This document shows, piece by piece, positions 1-9,291 of a DNA stretch of 64,000 nucleotides. Both the position numbers and the translations under genes were made by a program. The notes beneath the pieces were generated by a model. The model was not told where the DNA came from, searched no databases, and saw only the letters and a list, made by a program, of their open reading frames with translations. The first letter of the stretch is position 1, and each line of letters begins with the position of its first letter. This stretch comes from an uncultured Anaerococcus sp. (GTDB lineage: Bacteria; Bacillota; Clostridia; Tissierellales; Peptoniphilaceae): NCBI RefSeq assembly GCF_943908415.1, contig NZ_CALTSY010000001.1, forward strand, positions 77,232 to 141,231, given 5' to 3'.

Positions 1-215
1 TATAGCTTAAGTTCAGCATTTTCACGAACTAGACATGTATTAAATAATATAAAATCTGCATCTTCTCTATTATCTGTGTATGTGTAACCTAAATCCTCTA
101 ATATATAGGAAATTCTTTCAGAGTCGTGTTCATTCATTTGACATCCAAATGTGGTTATGTTGTAGGTTTTACCTTCAAAATAGTCTTTATATTTTTCTTT
201 TTGTAGTGTTTGCAT
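1..215 (-). CDS. miaB: MiaB tRNA methylthiotransferase, N-terminal part (cut by window edge)
   Basis: Only the first 71 codons are inside the window. MiaB is a radical SAM enzyme that adds a methylthio group to N6-isopentenyladenosine at position 37 of tRNAs. The visible part is the UPF0004 domain: TFGCQMNEHDSE near residue 23 carries the first cluster cysteine and NTCLVRENAE near residue 60 the second. The radical SAM and TRAM domains lie outside. The ATG at 213-215 is preceded by a GTGAGG ribosome site. It lies downstream of ispH-S1 on the same strand, with a hairpin terminator between them, so it may be separately transcribed. The family call is secure from these motifs. Confidence 0.9.
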   Translation of the reverse strand, partial: MQTLQKEKYKDYFEGKTYNITTFGCQMNEHDSERISYILEDLGYTYTDNREDADFILFNTCLVRENAELKL

Positions 216-227
216 ATATCCTCACTT

Positions 228-258
228 AAAAAGAAGATGACCGAAATCATCTTCTTTA
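228..258 (-). terminator. Rho-independent terminator after ispH-S1
   Basis: An 11-bp inverted repeat (AAAGAAGATGA, 6-nt loop, TCATCTTCTTT) is followed on the minus strand by a T-rich run. It sits between the end of ispH-S1 and the start of miaB. Confidence 0.75.
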
Positions 259-294
259 ATTTTATTTATATAGAAATTTTAATTATGATAAATC

Positions 295-2493
295 TTAATA
301 TTCAATTTCTTCTTCATCAGAATCAGCATCGTCAGCTGCTTGATCTTCTCTTGTAACTTCATCATCAGATTCTAAAGTTACAATATCTTCATCAATACTA
401 GAATCTTCACTAATTGCTTCATCTTCATCTGAAATAAGGTCTGATGATCCACCTTGTGCAGATAGTGCTTGTTCTAGTAAATTTCCAAGATTGTTATTTA
501 AATCATCATCTGAACTAAAGTTTGATGAATTATTTCTTTCAGGTCTTCTTCTTGGTCTATTTTCGTTTCTTCTGTGGTTATTATTATCTCTTCTTGGTTT
601 TCTTTCTGATCTTTCTGGAGCTTCTTCAAGTTGTTTGATTGATAAACCGATTTTTTCTTCTTCTTTATCTAAAGAAATGATTTTAACTTCGATTTCATCA
701 CCTAGATTTAATCTATCAGATGGTTTATCAACGTGATCCCAAGAAATTTCTGATACGTGTACTAATCCTTCAACGCCATCAGCTACTTCTACAAAAGCAC
801 CAAAGTCAAGTAAGTTAACAACTTTACCATTAACAACGTCACCAACTTCGTGTTCTTTTACAAATGAATCAAATGGTTTATCTAATAGTTGTTTACGACC
901 AAGTGAAATTCTGTTTTTCTCTTTATTGAGTTTAAGAATTTTTACTTCAATTGTATCTCCAACGTTAAGAACATCTGATGGAACTTCTACTCTAGACCAT
1001 GCTATATCAGATACATGTAATAGTCCATCAAGACCATTTACTTCTACAAAAGCACCAAAGTCTGTAAGTCTTGCTACTTCACCTTCGATTACTTGGCCTT
1101 CTTCAAGGTCATCCCATCTATCTTCTAGTTCATCTTCAAGTACATCTTTACGAGATAAAACTAATCTATTTTTACGTTCATCAATTGATACGATTTTAAG
1201 ATCCCAAGTTTCACCAACAAATTTTTTGAAGTTTTTAACAAAGTATGTTGCTATTTGGCTAGCTGGAACAAATCCGCTGATACCATTAACATCGACTGTA
1301 AGTCCACCCTTGTTAAATCCTGAAACTGTACCTTCAACTAATTCTTCATTTTCGTATTTTTCAATAAGTTCTTTCCAGCTTTTCATGCCTTGAACTCTTT
1401 TTGTTGATAAAGCTACATTACCTTCACCATCATCAAGTTTAATTACATAAACATCTACTTCGCTTCCAACTTCAAAATGATCTTTAGGATTTTCTCTTTC
1501 TTCTTCTGTCATTTCATTAAGTTTTATGATACCGTCTGCGCGATATTGAATGTCAACAAAAACCTCATCTTCTTTCACATCAATTACTGTTCCTGTTACA
1601 ATATCTTTTGGATAGATTCTCTTTAAACTATCTTCAAGACTATTCATAAAATCTTCTTTTGTAAATTCGTCCATCTTTCTTACTACCTCCTCAATAATCT
1701 CATCAGGTGTCGAAGCACCAGCGATTATTCCAATTTTATTAAATTTAGAGAGCTTTTGCAAAGGTAGATCTTTAACAGTCTCAATCCTAAAAACATTTTT
1801 ATTATACTTACTCGCTACTTGATATAGCTTGTTAGTATTAGAACTATTAAAACCACCAACTACAATCATGCAATCAACCTCGCTAGATAAGTTTGCTGCC
1901 GAATCTTGTCTTAGCTTAGTAGCATTACATATTGTGTTTTCTATTACTACACTACCATTATTTTCTTTGAGCGTATTTGCAATATTATAGTAAAAATCCT
2001 CTCTATTTGTAGTTTGACTTACAACATAGATAGGCATATCACTTTTAACATTTTTTGCTTCAGTCTCATCTGTTACTATTATACCATTTTTTAGATAAGA
2101 GTCCATAGCTTTTATCTCTGGATGTTCTCTATCACCAACTATTACAACTTGATATCCCTCATCCTCTTTTTTAATAATTTTTTTATATATATTTGATAAA
2201 ACTGGACAAGTTGCATCTAAAATTTTATTGCCATTTTCTATCAATGTTCTTTTTAAGTCTGCGCTTTCCCCATGAGCCCTTATGACAATTAAAGAGTCTT
2301 TGATTTTTAGAGCCTCTTTACGATCTAAAGGCTTAAGTCCAGCTTTTTCATAGCTTTCTACTAGCTGTGGATTATGGATTAAGGGGCCTAAGCTATATTT
2401 ATTCTTGCTGGAATTTAAAGCTTTATCAGCTAATTCAACAGATCTTTTTACTCCAAAGCAAAAACCTGAGTTTTCTGCTATTATAATTTCCAT
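295..2493 (-). CDS. ispH: IspH (HMBPP reductase) fused to ribosomal protein S1-type repeats
   Basis: The protein has 732 residues. Residues 1-285 are IspH, the last enzyme of the MEP pathway, which reduces HMBPP to IPP and DMAPP with a [4Fe-4S] cluster. Its three cluster cysteines are visible at C12 (GFCFGVKRS), C96 (DATCP) and C189 (TICNATKLRQ). Four S1 RNA-binding repeats follow at about 296-370, 383-452, 470-540 and 554-625; the last two are the most canonical (DFGAFVEV...LLHVSDI). A basic segment and a very acidic tail end the protein. The fusion is known in Clostridia and relatives. The ATG has an AGAGG ribosome site. It lies 13 bases after plsC at the end of the long minus-strand operon and feeds the same pathway as ispA upstream. 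Confidence 0.95.
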   Translation of the reverse strand: MEIIIAENSGFCFGVKRSVELADKALNSSKNKYSLGPLIHNPQLVESYEKAGLKPLDRKEALKIKDSLIVIRAHGESADLKRTLIENGNKILDATCPVLSNIYKKIIKKEDEGYQVVIVGDREHPEIKAMDSYLKNGIIVTDETEAKNVKSDMPIYVVSQTTNREDFYYNIANTLKENNGSVVIENTICNATKLRQDSAANLSSEVDCMIVVGGFNSSNTNKLYQVASKYNKNVFRIETVKDLPLQKLSKFNKIGIIAGASTPDEIIEEVVRKMDEFTKEDFMNSLEDSLKRIYPKDIVTGTVIDVKEDEVFVDIQYRADGIIKLNEMTEEERENPKDHFEVGSEVDVYVIKLDDGEGNVALSTKRVQGMKSWKELIEKYENEELVEGTVSGFNKGGLTVDVNGISGFVPASQIATYFVKNFKKFVGETWDLKIVSIDERKNRLVLSRKDVLEDELEDRWDDLEEGQVIEGEVARLTDFGAFVEVNGLDGLLHVSDIAWSRVEVPSDVLNVGDTIEVKILKLNKEKNRISLGRKQLLDKPFDSFVKEHEVGDVVNGKVVNLLDFGAFVEVADGVEGLVHVSEISWDHVDKPSDRLNLGDEIEVKIISLDKEEEKIGLSIKQLEEAPERSERKPRRDNNNHRRNENRPRRRPERNNSSNFSSDDDLNNNLGNLLEQALSAQGGSSDLISDEDEAISEDSSIDEDIVTLESDDEVTREDQAADDADSDEEEIEY

Positions 2494-2506
2494 TTATACC
2501 TCTTTC

Positions 2507-3094
2507 TTAATTCAGTTTACTTTTATAAATACCTTGATAAATTTCATCTGTAATCTTTACCATTGCTTCTTTAGATTTTAAAGAAAGGTAGCTATCTATT
2601 TCTATTGGTTTATTTATTTTAACTATTGTCTTTGAAAAAGGTTTATAAGTTGAAATAACTTCTACTGGAACTAGGTCACATTTGGCCTTTAAAGCAATAT
2701 AGGCAACTCCTTCTTTAAGATTGCTTCTAGATACTTCACTTACCCTTTTTCCTTCTGGAAATATCCCAACAGTTTGGTCGTCATTTAAAAGACCAATCGC
2801 ATATTTCATAGCCTTTAAATCTCTTCCTTCTCTATTTATAGGAAATACTCCTATAGCTTTGACTAAATGCCTTACTAAGGGTATTTCAAACAGTTCCTTT
2901 TTTCCCATAAAACGTATAGGCCAAGTCATAGCCATTGCAATAAATATAGGATCCCAATTAGACCAGTGATTGGCGCAGAGTATAAAACCATTATTTTCGG
3001 GCAAATTTTCATATCCTTCAACTTCTAATCTATACAAAGGCCTTATAAAAATTTTTGCCACTATTCTTAAAAATCTATATAACATCATTTTCAT
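2507..3094 (-). CDS. plsC: 1-acyl-sn-glycerol-3-phosphate acyltransferase (PlsC family)
   Basis: This membrane-associated enzyme transfers an acyl chain to the sn-2 position of lysophosphatidate, giving phosphatidate for phospholipid synthesis. The catalytic NHxxxxD box is NHWSNWD at residues 42-48, and the glycerol-phosphate binding FPEGKR lies at 112-117. At 195 residues it has normal length for the short bacterial forms. An amphipathic, basic N-terminus (residues 4-22) could dock on the membrane. The start overlaps the end of cmk by 20 bases, which suggests translational coupling. The start could be either of the Met codons at positions 1, 3 or 4. A cmk-plsC-ispH/S1 order is common in Clostridia. 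Confidence 0.93.
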   Translation of the reverse strand: MKMMLYRFLRIVAKIFIRPLYRLEVEGYENLPENNGFILCANHWSNWDPIFIAMAMTWPIRFMGKKELFEIPLVRHLVKAIGVFPINREGRDLKAMKYAIGLLNDDQTVGIFPEGKRVSEVSRSNLKEGVAYIALKAKCDLVPVEVISTYKPFSKTIVKINKPIEIDSYLSLKSKEAMVKITDEIYQGIYKSKLN

Positions 3095-3728
3095 CCATAT
3101 TATCTAATATAACTTTTATAGTTTCATCAATTGTTTGATTTGAATTATCTATCTCTATTGCATCTTCTGCCATCTTTAGAGGCGAAATCTCACGTGTAGA
3201 ATCATATAAATCTCTATCAATAATGGCTTGCTCGATCTCATCTATACTTAAATCTGATTCATTTTGCTCAAATCGTCTTATAGCTCTTTGCCTTGGACTT
3301 GCAGTGAGAAAAAATTTATACTTAGCATTTGGGAATACTACTGTTCCTATATCTCTTCCATCTAGGACAAAGGACTTTTCATGTGCAATTTCTCTTTGCA
3401 TTTCTACAAGTTTTTCTCTAACTAAGGAATTTGCAGATACCCAAGATACATTTTCTGTTACTAGATCTGTCCTTATTGAATCTTCAATGTTTTCATCATT
3501 TAAGTATATAATATTATCTTTGAAATCTATTTTAATTTTAGCTAAGGCATTTTTTATTTGAGTAGTATCTGCTTCCTTTTTTATATTATTGTCTAAAAAG
3601 TATTTAGTTACTGCCCTATACATGGCACCTGTGTTAAGATACTCTATATTTAAAATTTCTGAAAGTTTAACAGAAATAGTTGATTTCCCAGACCCGCTTG
3701 GGCCATCTATGGCTATTATATAAGTCAT
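3075..3728 (-). CDS. cmk: Cytidylate kinase
   Basis: It phosphorylates CMP and dCMP to the diphosphates for nucleotide recycling. The P-loop GPSGSGKS is at residues 9-16, the substrate region NTGAMYRA follows near residue 33, and the signature LDGRDIGTVVFP near residue 123 binds the cytidine nucleotide. Length (217 residues) is standard. Its ATG overlaps the stop of the upstream flavoprotein gene as ATGA, so the two are probably translationally coupled. Confidence 0.96.
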   Translation of the reverse strand: MTYIIAIDGPSGSGKSTISVKLSEILNIEYLNTGAMYRAVTKYFLDNNIKKEADTTQIKNALAKIKIDFKDNIIYLNDENIEDSIRTDLVTENVSWVSANSLVREKLVEMQREIAHEKSFVLDGRDIGTVVFPNAKYKFFLTASPRQRAIRRFEQNESDLSIDEIEQAIIDRDLYDSTREISPLKMAEDAIEIDNSNQTIDETIKVILDNMDENDVI

Positions 3729-4939
3729 AAAGTCTCCTTAATTGCATCTGCAGCTGCATAAGCTGTAGTAAAAGCAAGCTGTAAATTAAATCCACCTGTT
3801 AAGGCATCTATATCCAAAATCTCCCCTATGAAGTAAAGATTCGAAATATATTTTGATTCCATTGTCTTAGGATTTACTTCATTTACATCAATACCACCGC
3901 GAGTAATAACTGCAGTGTTAAAACCGCCAAATCTATCAAATTTAAGCTCAAAGTTTTTAATATTTTTCTCTATATTTATTCTCTCTTCTCGGTTTATCTG
4001 GCCAGCCTTTTTATTATGGCTTATATCAGATCTTAATAATATTGTTTTTACAAGAGCTTGAGGAATTATTTCTTTTAATATATTTGAAATATCTTTTTTA
4101 GGGTTTATATTAAAGTTTTCTAATAATAATTGATCCAATTTTTCATAATTAGTTTCTAATAAATCAATACTAATATTATTAATTTTTTTATCAACTAGAT
4201 GAGAAGATATATTTAAAATAGAAGGTCCAGTCAAAAAGTTTTTTGTAAGTAGGGCTGAGCCTTTTTGACTAAATGTAGCTTTATCTGTTTCAATATTTAT
4301 ACTTATATCTTCTAGGTTTAGTGCCTTTATATCATATAAGTCCTTATCTTTAAAATATATAGGTACCAATGATGGATATGTTTTTGTTATAGCATGTCCA
4401 AATTTTTTAGCAAAATTATAACCATCTCCACTTGAGCCTGTGCTTGGATAGGATAGGCCTCCTGTAGCTATTATCAAATAATCAAAGTTATAAACTTTAT
4501 CATCTGTAAATACACTAAAACTATCATCTTTTTCTATTTCCATAACTTTAGCTTCTGTAACTAATTTTATATTATTCTTTATTAAATTTTTCTCAAAAAA
4601 TTTAACTACATCTATGCTCTTTTGAGTTTTTGGAAATACCCTATCATTTTCCTCAGTTACTAATTCTAATCCTAAACTATTATAAAAGTCCATACTAGCA
4701 TAATTGTCATGTTTATTAAATGAAGAGAAGATAAATTTCTGATTATGAATAATATTTTCTAGAAAATCATCATAGTATTTTGCATTGCTTATATTACATC
4801 TAGCATTTCCTGTCATTAGAAGTTTTTTGCCTATACTATCATTTTTTTCAAGTATAGTAATATCTGTATCATCATTTACTAAATTAAGTGCAGCATAAAG
4901 ACCACTAGCCCCAGCTCCAATTATCCCTATTTTTCTCAT
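3725..4939 (-). CDS. NAD(P)/FAD-dependent oxidoreductase of the HI0933/YhiN (BaiN-like) family
   Basis: This is a flavoprotein of 404 residues. The N-terminal dinucleotide fold is GAGASGLYAA near residue 8, followed by GKKLLMTGNARCN, a typical HI0933-family segment near residue 37. GGLSYPSTGSSGDGY near residue 160 and the C-terminal GGFNLQLAFTTAYAA, which closes the FAD site, are also family hallmarks. Some relatives (BaiN) reduce bile-acid intermediates, but the family is broad and the substrate here cannot be told. It heads a sub-block before cmk-plsC-ispH and is separated from rluB by a terminator-like hairpin. Confidence 0.88.
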   Translation of the reverse strand: MRKIGIIGAGASGLYAALNLVNDDTDITILEKNDSIGKKLLMTGNARCNISNAKYYDDFLENIIHNQKFIFSSFNKHDNYASMDFYNSLGLELVTEENDRVFPKTQKSIDVVKFFEKNLIKNNIKLVTEAKVMEIEKDDSFSVFTDDKVYNFDYLIIATGGLSYPSTGSSGDGYNFAKKFGHAITKTYPSLVPIYFKDKDLYDIKALNLEDISINIETDKATFSQKGSALLTKNFLTGPSILNISSHLVDKKINNISIDLLETNYEKLDQLLLENFNINPKKDISNILKEIIPQALVKTILLRSDISHNKKAGQINREERINIEKNIKNFELKFDRFGGFNTAVITRGGIDVNEVNPKTMESKYISNLYFIGEILDIDALTGGFNLQLAFTTAYAAADAIKETL

Positions 4940-4971
4940 ATACTATAAAAACTTTACCTTTCTTTACAATT

Positions 4972-5015
4972 AAAAAAAGAAGCTGTTTTATATTAATATA
5001 CAATTAACGCTTCTT
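4972..5015 (-). terminator. Probable terminator after rluB
   Basis: AAGAAGC and GCTTCTT form the base of a hairpin with a long AT-rich loop that contains a smaller inner repeat. On the minus strand the right arm runs into a stretch of Ts. It lies in the 190-base gap between rluB and the flavoprotein gene; no other feature was seen there. Confidence 0.55.
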
Positions 5016-5129
5016 GATTAAATTTCAATCTTAATATATCTGTAATGAGATCTTCACTTTATAATACTTTGACTTATATAAATTCTAAACTTTTAGCTTA
5101 GATAGCTTAATTATATAAAAGGGGATTAT

Positions 5130-5837
5130 TTAATTCCTAAGATCTTGCTTGATTAAATCAACAAACTTCATATCTTCTTTATCAAATTTTTTATATGTTC
5201 CACTAGCTAAATTATTAAGATTAATGTTGCCTATACTAGTACGTTCAAGGTCTATAACCTTAGAATTAAATACATCAAACATTCTTCTGATTTGGCGATT
5301 GTATCCTTGACTAATCCTAACTATATATGTATTATCACCGATAAATTTTATCTGAGAATTTTTCGTTTTTTCTCCATTGCCTATATCAAGTCCAGATTTG
5401 AATTTTTTTATTTGATCATAAGTTAAAAGCTTTGAAACTTTCACTGTATATTGTTTTACTATTTCAAATTTTGGATGTATCAGTAAGTTAGTAAAGTCAC
5501 CATCATTGGTAATAATTAAAAGTCCATGACTATCCTTATCAAGTCTACCTGCAGCAAAGAACCTAGAATCAAAGTTCATTAACTCATTTAAATCTTTATC
5601 ATTGTGAGGATCAAAATTACTGGTAATATAACCAACTGGTTTATTAAGCTTGTAATAGAAAAATTCTTCTAATTTTAATATTTCTCCATTAATTGATACA
5701 AGGTCATTTTCCTTTACATCATATCCTAGTTCTGTCAAAATCTTACCATTAACTTTAACTTTTTTACTAGTAATTAAATCATCTGCCTTACGTCTTGATG
5801 TAAATCCGGATTTTGCTATATATTTATTAATCCTCAT
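5130..5837 (-). CDS. rluB: rRNA pseudouridine synthase, RluB/RsuA family
   Basis: It converts a specific rRNA uridine to pseudouridine. The N-terminal S4 RNA-binding domain (RINKYIAKSGFTSRRKAD, residues 2-20) is followed by the catalytic domain with GRLDKDSHGLLIITNDG near residue 97, whose Asp is the nucleophile. QGYNRQIRRMFD near residue 178 is the second family motif. The start overlaps scpB by 11 bases. The scpA-scpB-rluB order is a classic Firmicute arrangement. RluB against RsuA specificity is inferred from context. Confidence 0.92.
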   Translation of the reverse strand: MRINKYIAKSGFTSRRKADDLITSKKVKVNGKILTELGYDVKENDLVSINGEILKLEEFFYYKLNKPVGYITSNFDPHNDKDLNELMNFDSRFFAAGRLDKDSHGLLIITNDGDFTNLLIHPKFEIVKQYTVKVSKLLTYDQIKKFKSGLDIGNGEKTKNSQIKFIGDNTYIVRISQGYNRQIRRMFDVFNSKVIDLERTSIGNINLNNLASGTYKKFDKEDMKFVDLIKQDLRN

Positions 5838-6360
5838 AATTACTTTCCTCTATATCTTTTATTTCGGGGAGTTCTGATAAATCTTTTATATCAAAATATT
5901 TCAAAAATAGATTGGTAGTGATATAGATGATAGGCTTACCTATTTTATCTAATCTACCATTTTCAGCAATAAGACCTCTATTGATAAGATTATCTATAGT
6001 AGACTGGGAACTAACTCCTCTTATCTTATCTACCTCAGCACGGGTAATAGGCTGTTTATAGGCAATTATAGATAAAGTTTCTAAGGCTGATGTAGTTAGT
6101 TTTTTTTCAGATGATTTTACTAGCTTTTTAAAATAAATATCATGCTTAGCTCTTGTTGTAAATTGATAGCTATCATTAAAGTTTTTAATAATTAGCCCAC
6201 TATCATTCTTATCTCTTTCTTCTATCATCTCTAAAAGAGTATGTTTTATTTGATTTTTATTTGTATCGCTTATAATCTTTGATAAATCATCTATGTCTAT
6301 GGGTTCTCCCCATATATATAATATTTCCTCAATTAAGCCCTTAAGATAAGTATTATCCAT
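5827..6360 (-). CDS. scpB: Segregation and condensation protein B
   Basis: ScpB is the kite subunit that pairs with ScpA and Smc to condense and segregate the chromosome. Its 177 residues contain two winged-helix units. The conserved ALETLSIIAYKQPITRAEVD near residue 94 and the following GVSSQSTIDNL are typical of the family. It lies 6 bases after scpA and overlaps rluB. Confidence 0.94.
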   Translation of the reverse strand: MDNTYLKGLIEEILYIWGEPIDIDDLSKIISDTNKNQIKHTLLEMIEERDKNDSGLIIKNFNDSYQFTTRAKHDIYFKKLVKSSEKKLTTSALETLSIIAYKQPITRAEVDKIRGVSSQSTIDNLINRGLIAENGRLDKIGKPIIYITTNLFLKYFDIKDLSELPEIKDIEESNYED

Positions 6361-6366
6361 CCTTTA

Positions 6367-7059
6367 CTACATCCTCTTTCTAATATGAAATTTATTTCCT
6401 TCTTTTTGCTCTAAGTAGATTTCCTTAAGTTTAAATAGTTCTAATAGTGCTAAAAAACTAGCAATGCATTCTGCCTTACTATGAATTTCATTTGTTATTA
6501 AATCAAGTCGTAGATTATCTTTAATATCTAACGCTTGTCTATAGGATAAAAGATAGTCATTGACTTCAGGCGTTTTGATTTGAGCAATTATACTTGGTGA
6601 TGGCTTTTCTTTTTCAATTCTTCTTAATATCTTTTCGAACTGACTTGCAAGTATAGCTATGTCCTTAGTTATTACTTCTTCTTCACTTTCAAATCTATAT
6701 AAATCTTCAGCATATTTGCTATGAATTTTTCTAGCTTCTTCTTCCAATTGTTTAAAGTCATCTTGAACAGATTTTATTTTTTTATACTCTATAAGATATG
6801 CAAAAAAATCTTCTTCAAGATCTTCTTCATCTTCTTTGGGTAGAAGTTTAGAGGATTTTATGTTTAAAAGTATAGAGGCTATATATATAAAACTACTTAT
6901 ATCTTCTATAGATGTATCTAATTTTTTGATCTCTATTAGATAATCATTAGTAATATCTTCAAGTTTTATATCATAAATATCTATTTTCTGCTTTTCAATA
7001 AGTTTTAATAACAAATCAAAAGGGCCTTGATAGCCCTCTAGTTCAATATTTAAATTCAT
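6367..7059 (-). CDS. scpA: Segregation and condensation protein A (kleisin)
   Basis: ScpA is the kleisin that bridges the Smc heads and binds ScpB. The N-terminal EGYQGPFDLLLKLIEKQKID (residues 8-27) is the family signature and binds the Smc neck. The C-terminal winged helix (about 175-228) would bind the Smc cap. Length is 230 residues. The start overlaps the nudix gene as ATGA. Confidence 0.94.
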   Translation of the reverse strand: MNLNIELEGYQGPFDLLLKLIEKQKIDIYDIKLEDITNDYLIEIKKLDTSIEDISSFIYIASILLNIKSSKLLPKEDEEDLEEDFFAYLIEYKKIKSVQDDFKQLEEEARKIHSKYAEDLYRFESEEEVITKDIAILASQFEKILRRIEKEKPSPSIIAQIKTPEVNDYLLSYRQALDIKDNLRLDLITNEIHSKAECIASFLALLELFKLKEIYLEQKEGNKFHIRKRM

Positions 7060-7604
7060 TTATTGCTTTTATTCATCATGGCATATTGGATTGCTATGAT
7101 AGTTTTTGCATCGGTTATCTCTCCATTTAAAACTTTATTATAAAGTTCATCTATTGGATAAGATTTTGCTTCTAAATCTTCATCTTCATCAAGCTCTAGC
7201 TTTGATTCTTTTAAATCTTTACCTACAAAAAACAATAATTTATCATTTGTAAATCCTGGAGAAGAATGCATTGAAAATAGAAAGTCACACTCTTCTGGAT
7301 AAAAACCAACTTCTTCCTGAAGTTCGCGTCTTGCAGCTTCAATTGGTGTCTCATTAGCATCTACTAAACCTGCTGGTATTTCAAGCATGACTTGATCAAC
7401 TGCTATCCTATATTGGCTAACCATCCATAATTTGTCTTCTCCATCATATGCAATAATGCCAACACCCTTTTGGTGGTCAACTATCTCCCTTTTAGAATAT
7501 TTTTTATTTTTAAGTTCTACAGTATCTACTCTAAGTTTTAAAATTTTGCCATCATAAATCGCATCTGATTTTATAGATGTTTCGTAAAATTTATTTTCGC
7601 TCAT
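7056..7604 (-). CDS. nudF: NUDIX hydrolase, ADP-ribose pyrophosphatase type
   Basis: It is likely to cleave ADP-ribose to AMP and ribose 5-phosphate. The NUDIX box is complete: G, then ETPIEAARRELQEEVGF near residues 87-103, matching Gx5Ex7REUxEExGU. The upstream IVDHQKGVGIIAYD and EIPAGLVD segments are typical of the ADP-ribose subfamily. The start overlaps recN by 14 bases. The exact substrate is inferred from family similarity. Confidence 0.88.
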   Translation of the reverse strand: MSENKFYETSIKSDAIYDGKILKLRVDTVELKNKKYSKREIVDHQKGVGIIAYDGEDKLWMVSQYRIAVDQVMLEIPAGLVDANETPIEAARRELQEEVGFYPEECDFLFSMHSSPGFTNDKLLFFVGKDLKESKLELDEDEDLEAKSYPIDELYNKVLNGEITDAKTIIAIQYAMMNKSNK

Positions 7605-9291
7605 TTCTTAATTCCTCCGCCATAGTTAGCATTTCACTTGCTGAATTCATAGTAATGTCAGTGATATTTACCCCACCTATTAGCCTTGCAATCTCGTTAG
7701 TTCTCCTATCGCCCTCAATTTTTTCTGTAGAGGATATAGTATAGTCGCCTACATCTTCCTTACTTATTAAAATATGATTAGTAGCTAAGGAAGCTATTTG
7801 TGGCAAGTGGCTAATTGATATTACCTGTCTTTTTTTAGATAAGTCTAATATTTTTTCGCCCACTATTTGAGCGGTTCTTCCAGAAATTCCTGTATCAATC
7901 TCATCAAATATCATAGTATCGACATTATCAAAGTCAGCAAATATTTCCTTAAAGGCTAGCATTATCCTAGATACTTCTCCACCAGACGCAGTTTTTGTTA
8001 AAGATTTAAGAGCCTCACCCTTATTCGTTCTAATCAAAAAATCCACTTCATCACTACCAGTTGTATCAATTACATCTTTATTGGTGAATTCAATTTCAAA
8101 AAGTCCATTTTTAATGTTTAATTCCTTAATAGACTTATTAATTTTCTCTTCTAAGACTTTACTTTTATTTACCCTTATTTCATGGAGTTTTAAAGCATTT
8201 TCTTCTAATTTCTTATCTATATCACTTAAAATACCATCTAAATTATCTCTTAGATTTTCAATTTCATCTAACTCTTTTATCTTAGATGAAATTTCATCAT
8301 AATAGGCTATTACCTCGTCAATTGTCGAGCCATATTTACGTTTAAGGTTAAATATATGCTCCATGAGGTCTTCTAATTCCTGGCTACGCTCTGGATCTAC
8401 TACTAGAGTTTCTTCATATATATCCATATCAGAATATATATCATTAAGTTCGTCATTAATAGCAGAAAGTCTATCATAAAATTCACTTACTTTAGGATCA
8501 AAGTCTGAATATGGTGATATTTCGCTCAAAGTTGTAGAAAGCATAGAAGATATAGAATTTATATCATAGTCGCTATTATCTATAATCCCCTTAGCTCCTG
8601 CTATAGATTCTCTTAAGGCATTTATATTATTAAGCTTTTTATACTCCTCATCTATTTCATCTTCATTAATGGATAGTAAATCGACTTCTTCAATTTCATT
8701 TATTTGATAACGTATTAAATCTCTTTCTCTTTGAATTTCTTCATCAGAAAGATTGAGGTTATTAAATTTAACCATGTATTCATTTTTTTGATTTACCAAA
8801 GCCTTGATCATCTTTCTAAGATCCTGAGTCATACTATCATTTGAATAATTATCTATAAAATAGATATAATTAGATTTATTCATAAAGGCATTGGAATCAC
8901 CTTGATTGTATATATCTAAAAGTATAGGAGATATCTCTCTTAAAATTGTTAGATTTGCCACTCTCCCATTTATTCTAAGTGTGGAGGATTTTTGAGTAAT
9001 AGTTCTACTTACTATAAGCTTATTGTCACCCTCATCAAATACTACATTATTATTTAATAATACAGCCTTAGATTTGGGATTTAGCTCAAATACCCCTTCA
9101 ATCAAGGTTTTATCTGAAAATCGACCTATTATATCTTTATCGGCTCTTTTTCCTAATAATAAATTAATGGCTTCAAGTATGAGGGATTTTCCTGAACCAG
9201 TTTCTCCCGTCAAAACATTAAAACCATCTTCAAAATATATGTGATTTCTTTTAATAATTACAAGATTATCAATAAAGAGCTCGGCTAGCAT
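7591..9291 (-). CDS. recN: DNA repair protein RecN
   Basis: RecN is an SMC-like ATPase that acts early at double-strand breaks. The Walker A motif GETGSGKS is at residues 29-36, the ABC signature TASGGEVSR lies near residue 437 and Walker B MIFDEIDTGISG near residue 464. The middle (about 155-390) is charged and forms coiled coils. At 566 residues it has full length. It follows argR with a one-base overlap, the usual argR-recN order in Firmicutes. Confidence 0.96.
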   Translation of the reverse strand: MLAELFIDNLVIIKRNHIYFEDGFNVLTGETGSGKSLILEAINLLLGKRADKDIIGRFSDKTLIEGVFELNPKSKAVLLNNNVVFDEGDNKLIVSRTITQKSSTLRINGRVANLTILREISPILLDIYNQGDSNAFMNKSNYIYFIDNYSNDSMTQDLRKMIKALVNQKNEYMVKFNNLNLSDEEIQRERDLIRYQINEIEEVDLLSINEDEIDEEYKKLNNINALRESIAGAKGIIDNSDYDINSISSMLSTTLSEISPYSDFDPKVSEFYDRLSAINDELNDIYSDMDIYEETLVVDPERSQELEDLMEHIFNLKRKYGSTIDEVIAYYDEISSKIKELDEIENLRDNLDGILSDIDKKLEENALKLHEIRVNKSKVLEEKINKSIKELNIKNGLFEIEFTNKDVIDTTGSDEVDFLIRTNKGEALKSLTKTASGGEVSRIMLAFKEIFADFDNVDTMIFDEIDTGISGRTAQIVGEKILDLSKKRQVISISHLPQIASLATNHILISKEDVGDYTISSTEKIEGDRRTNEIARLIGGVNITDITMNSASEMLTMAEELRNERK

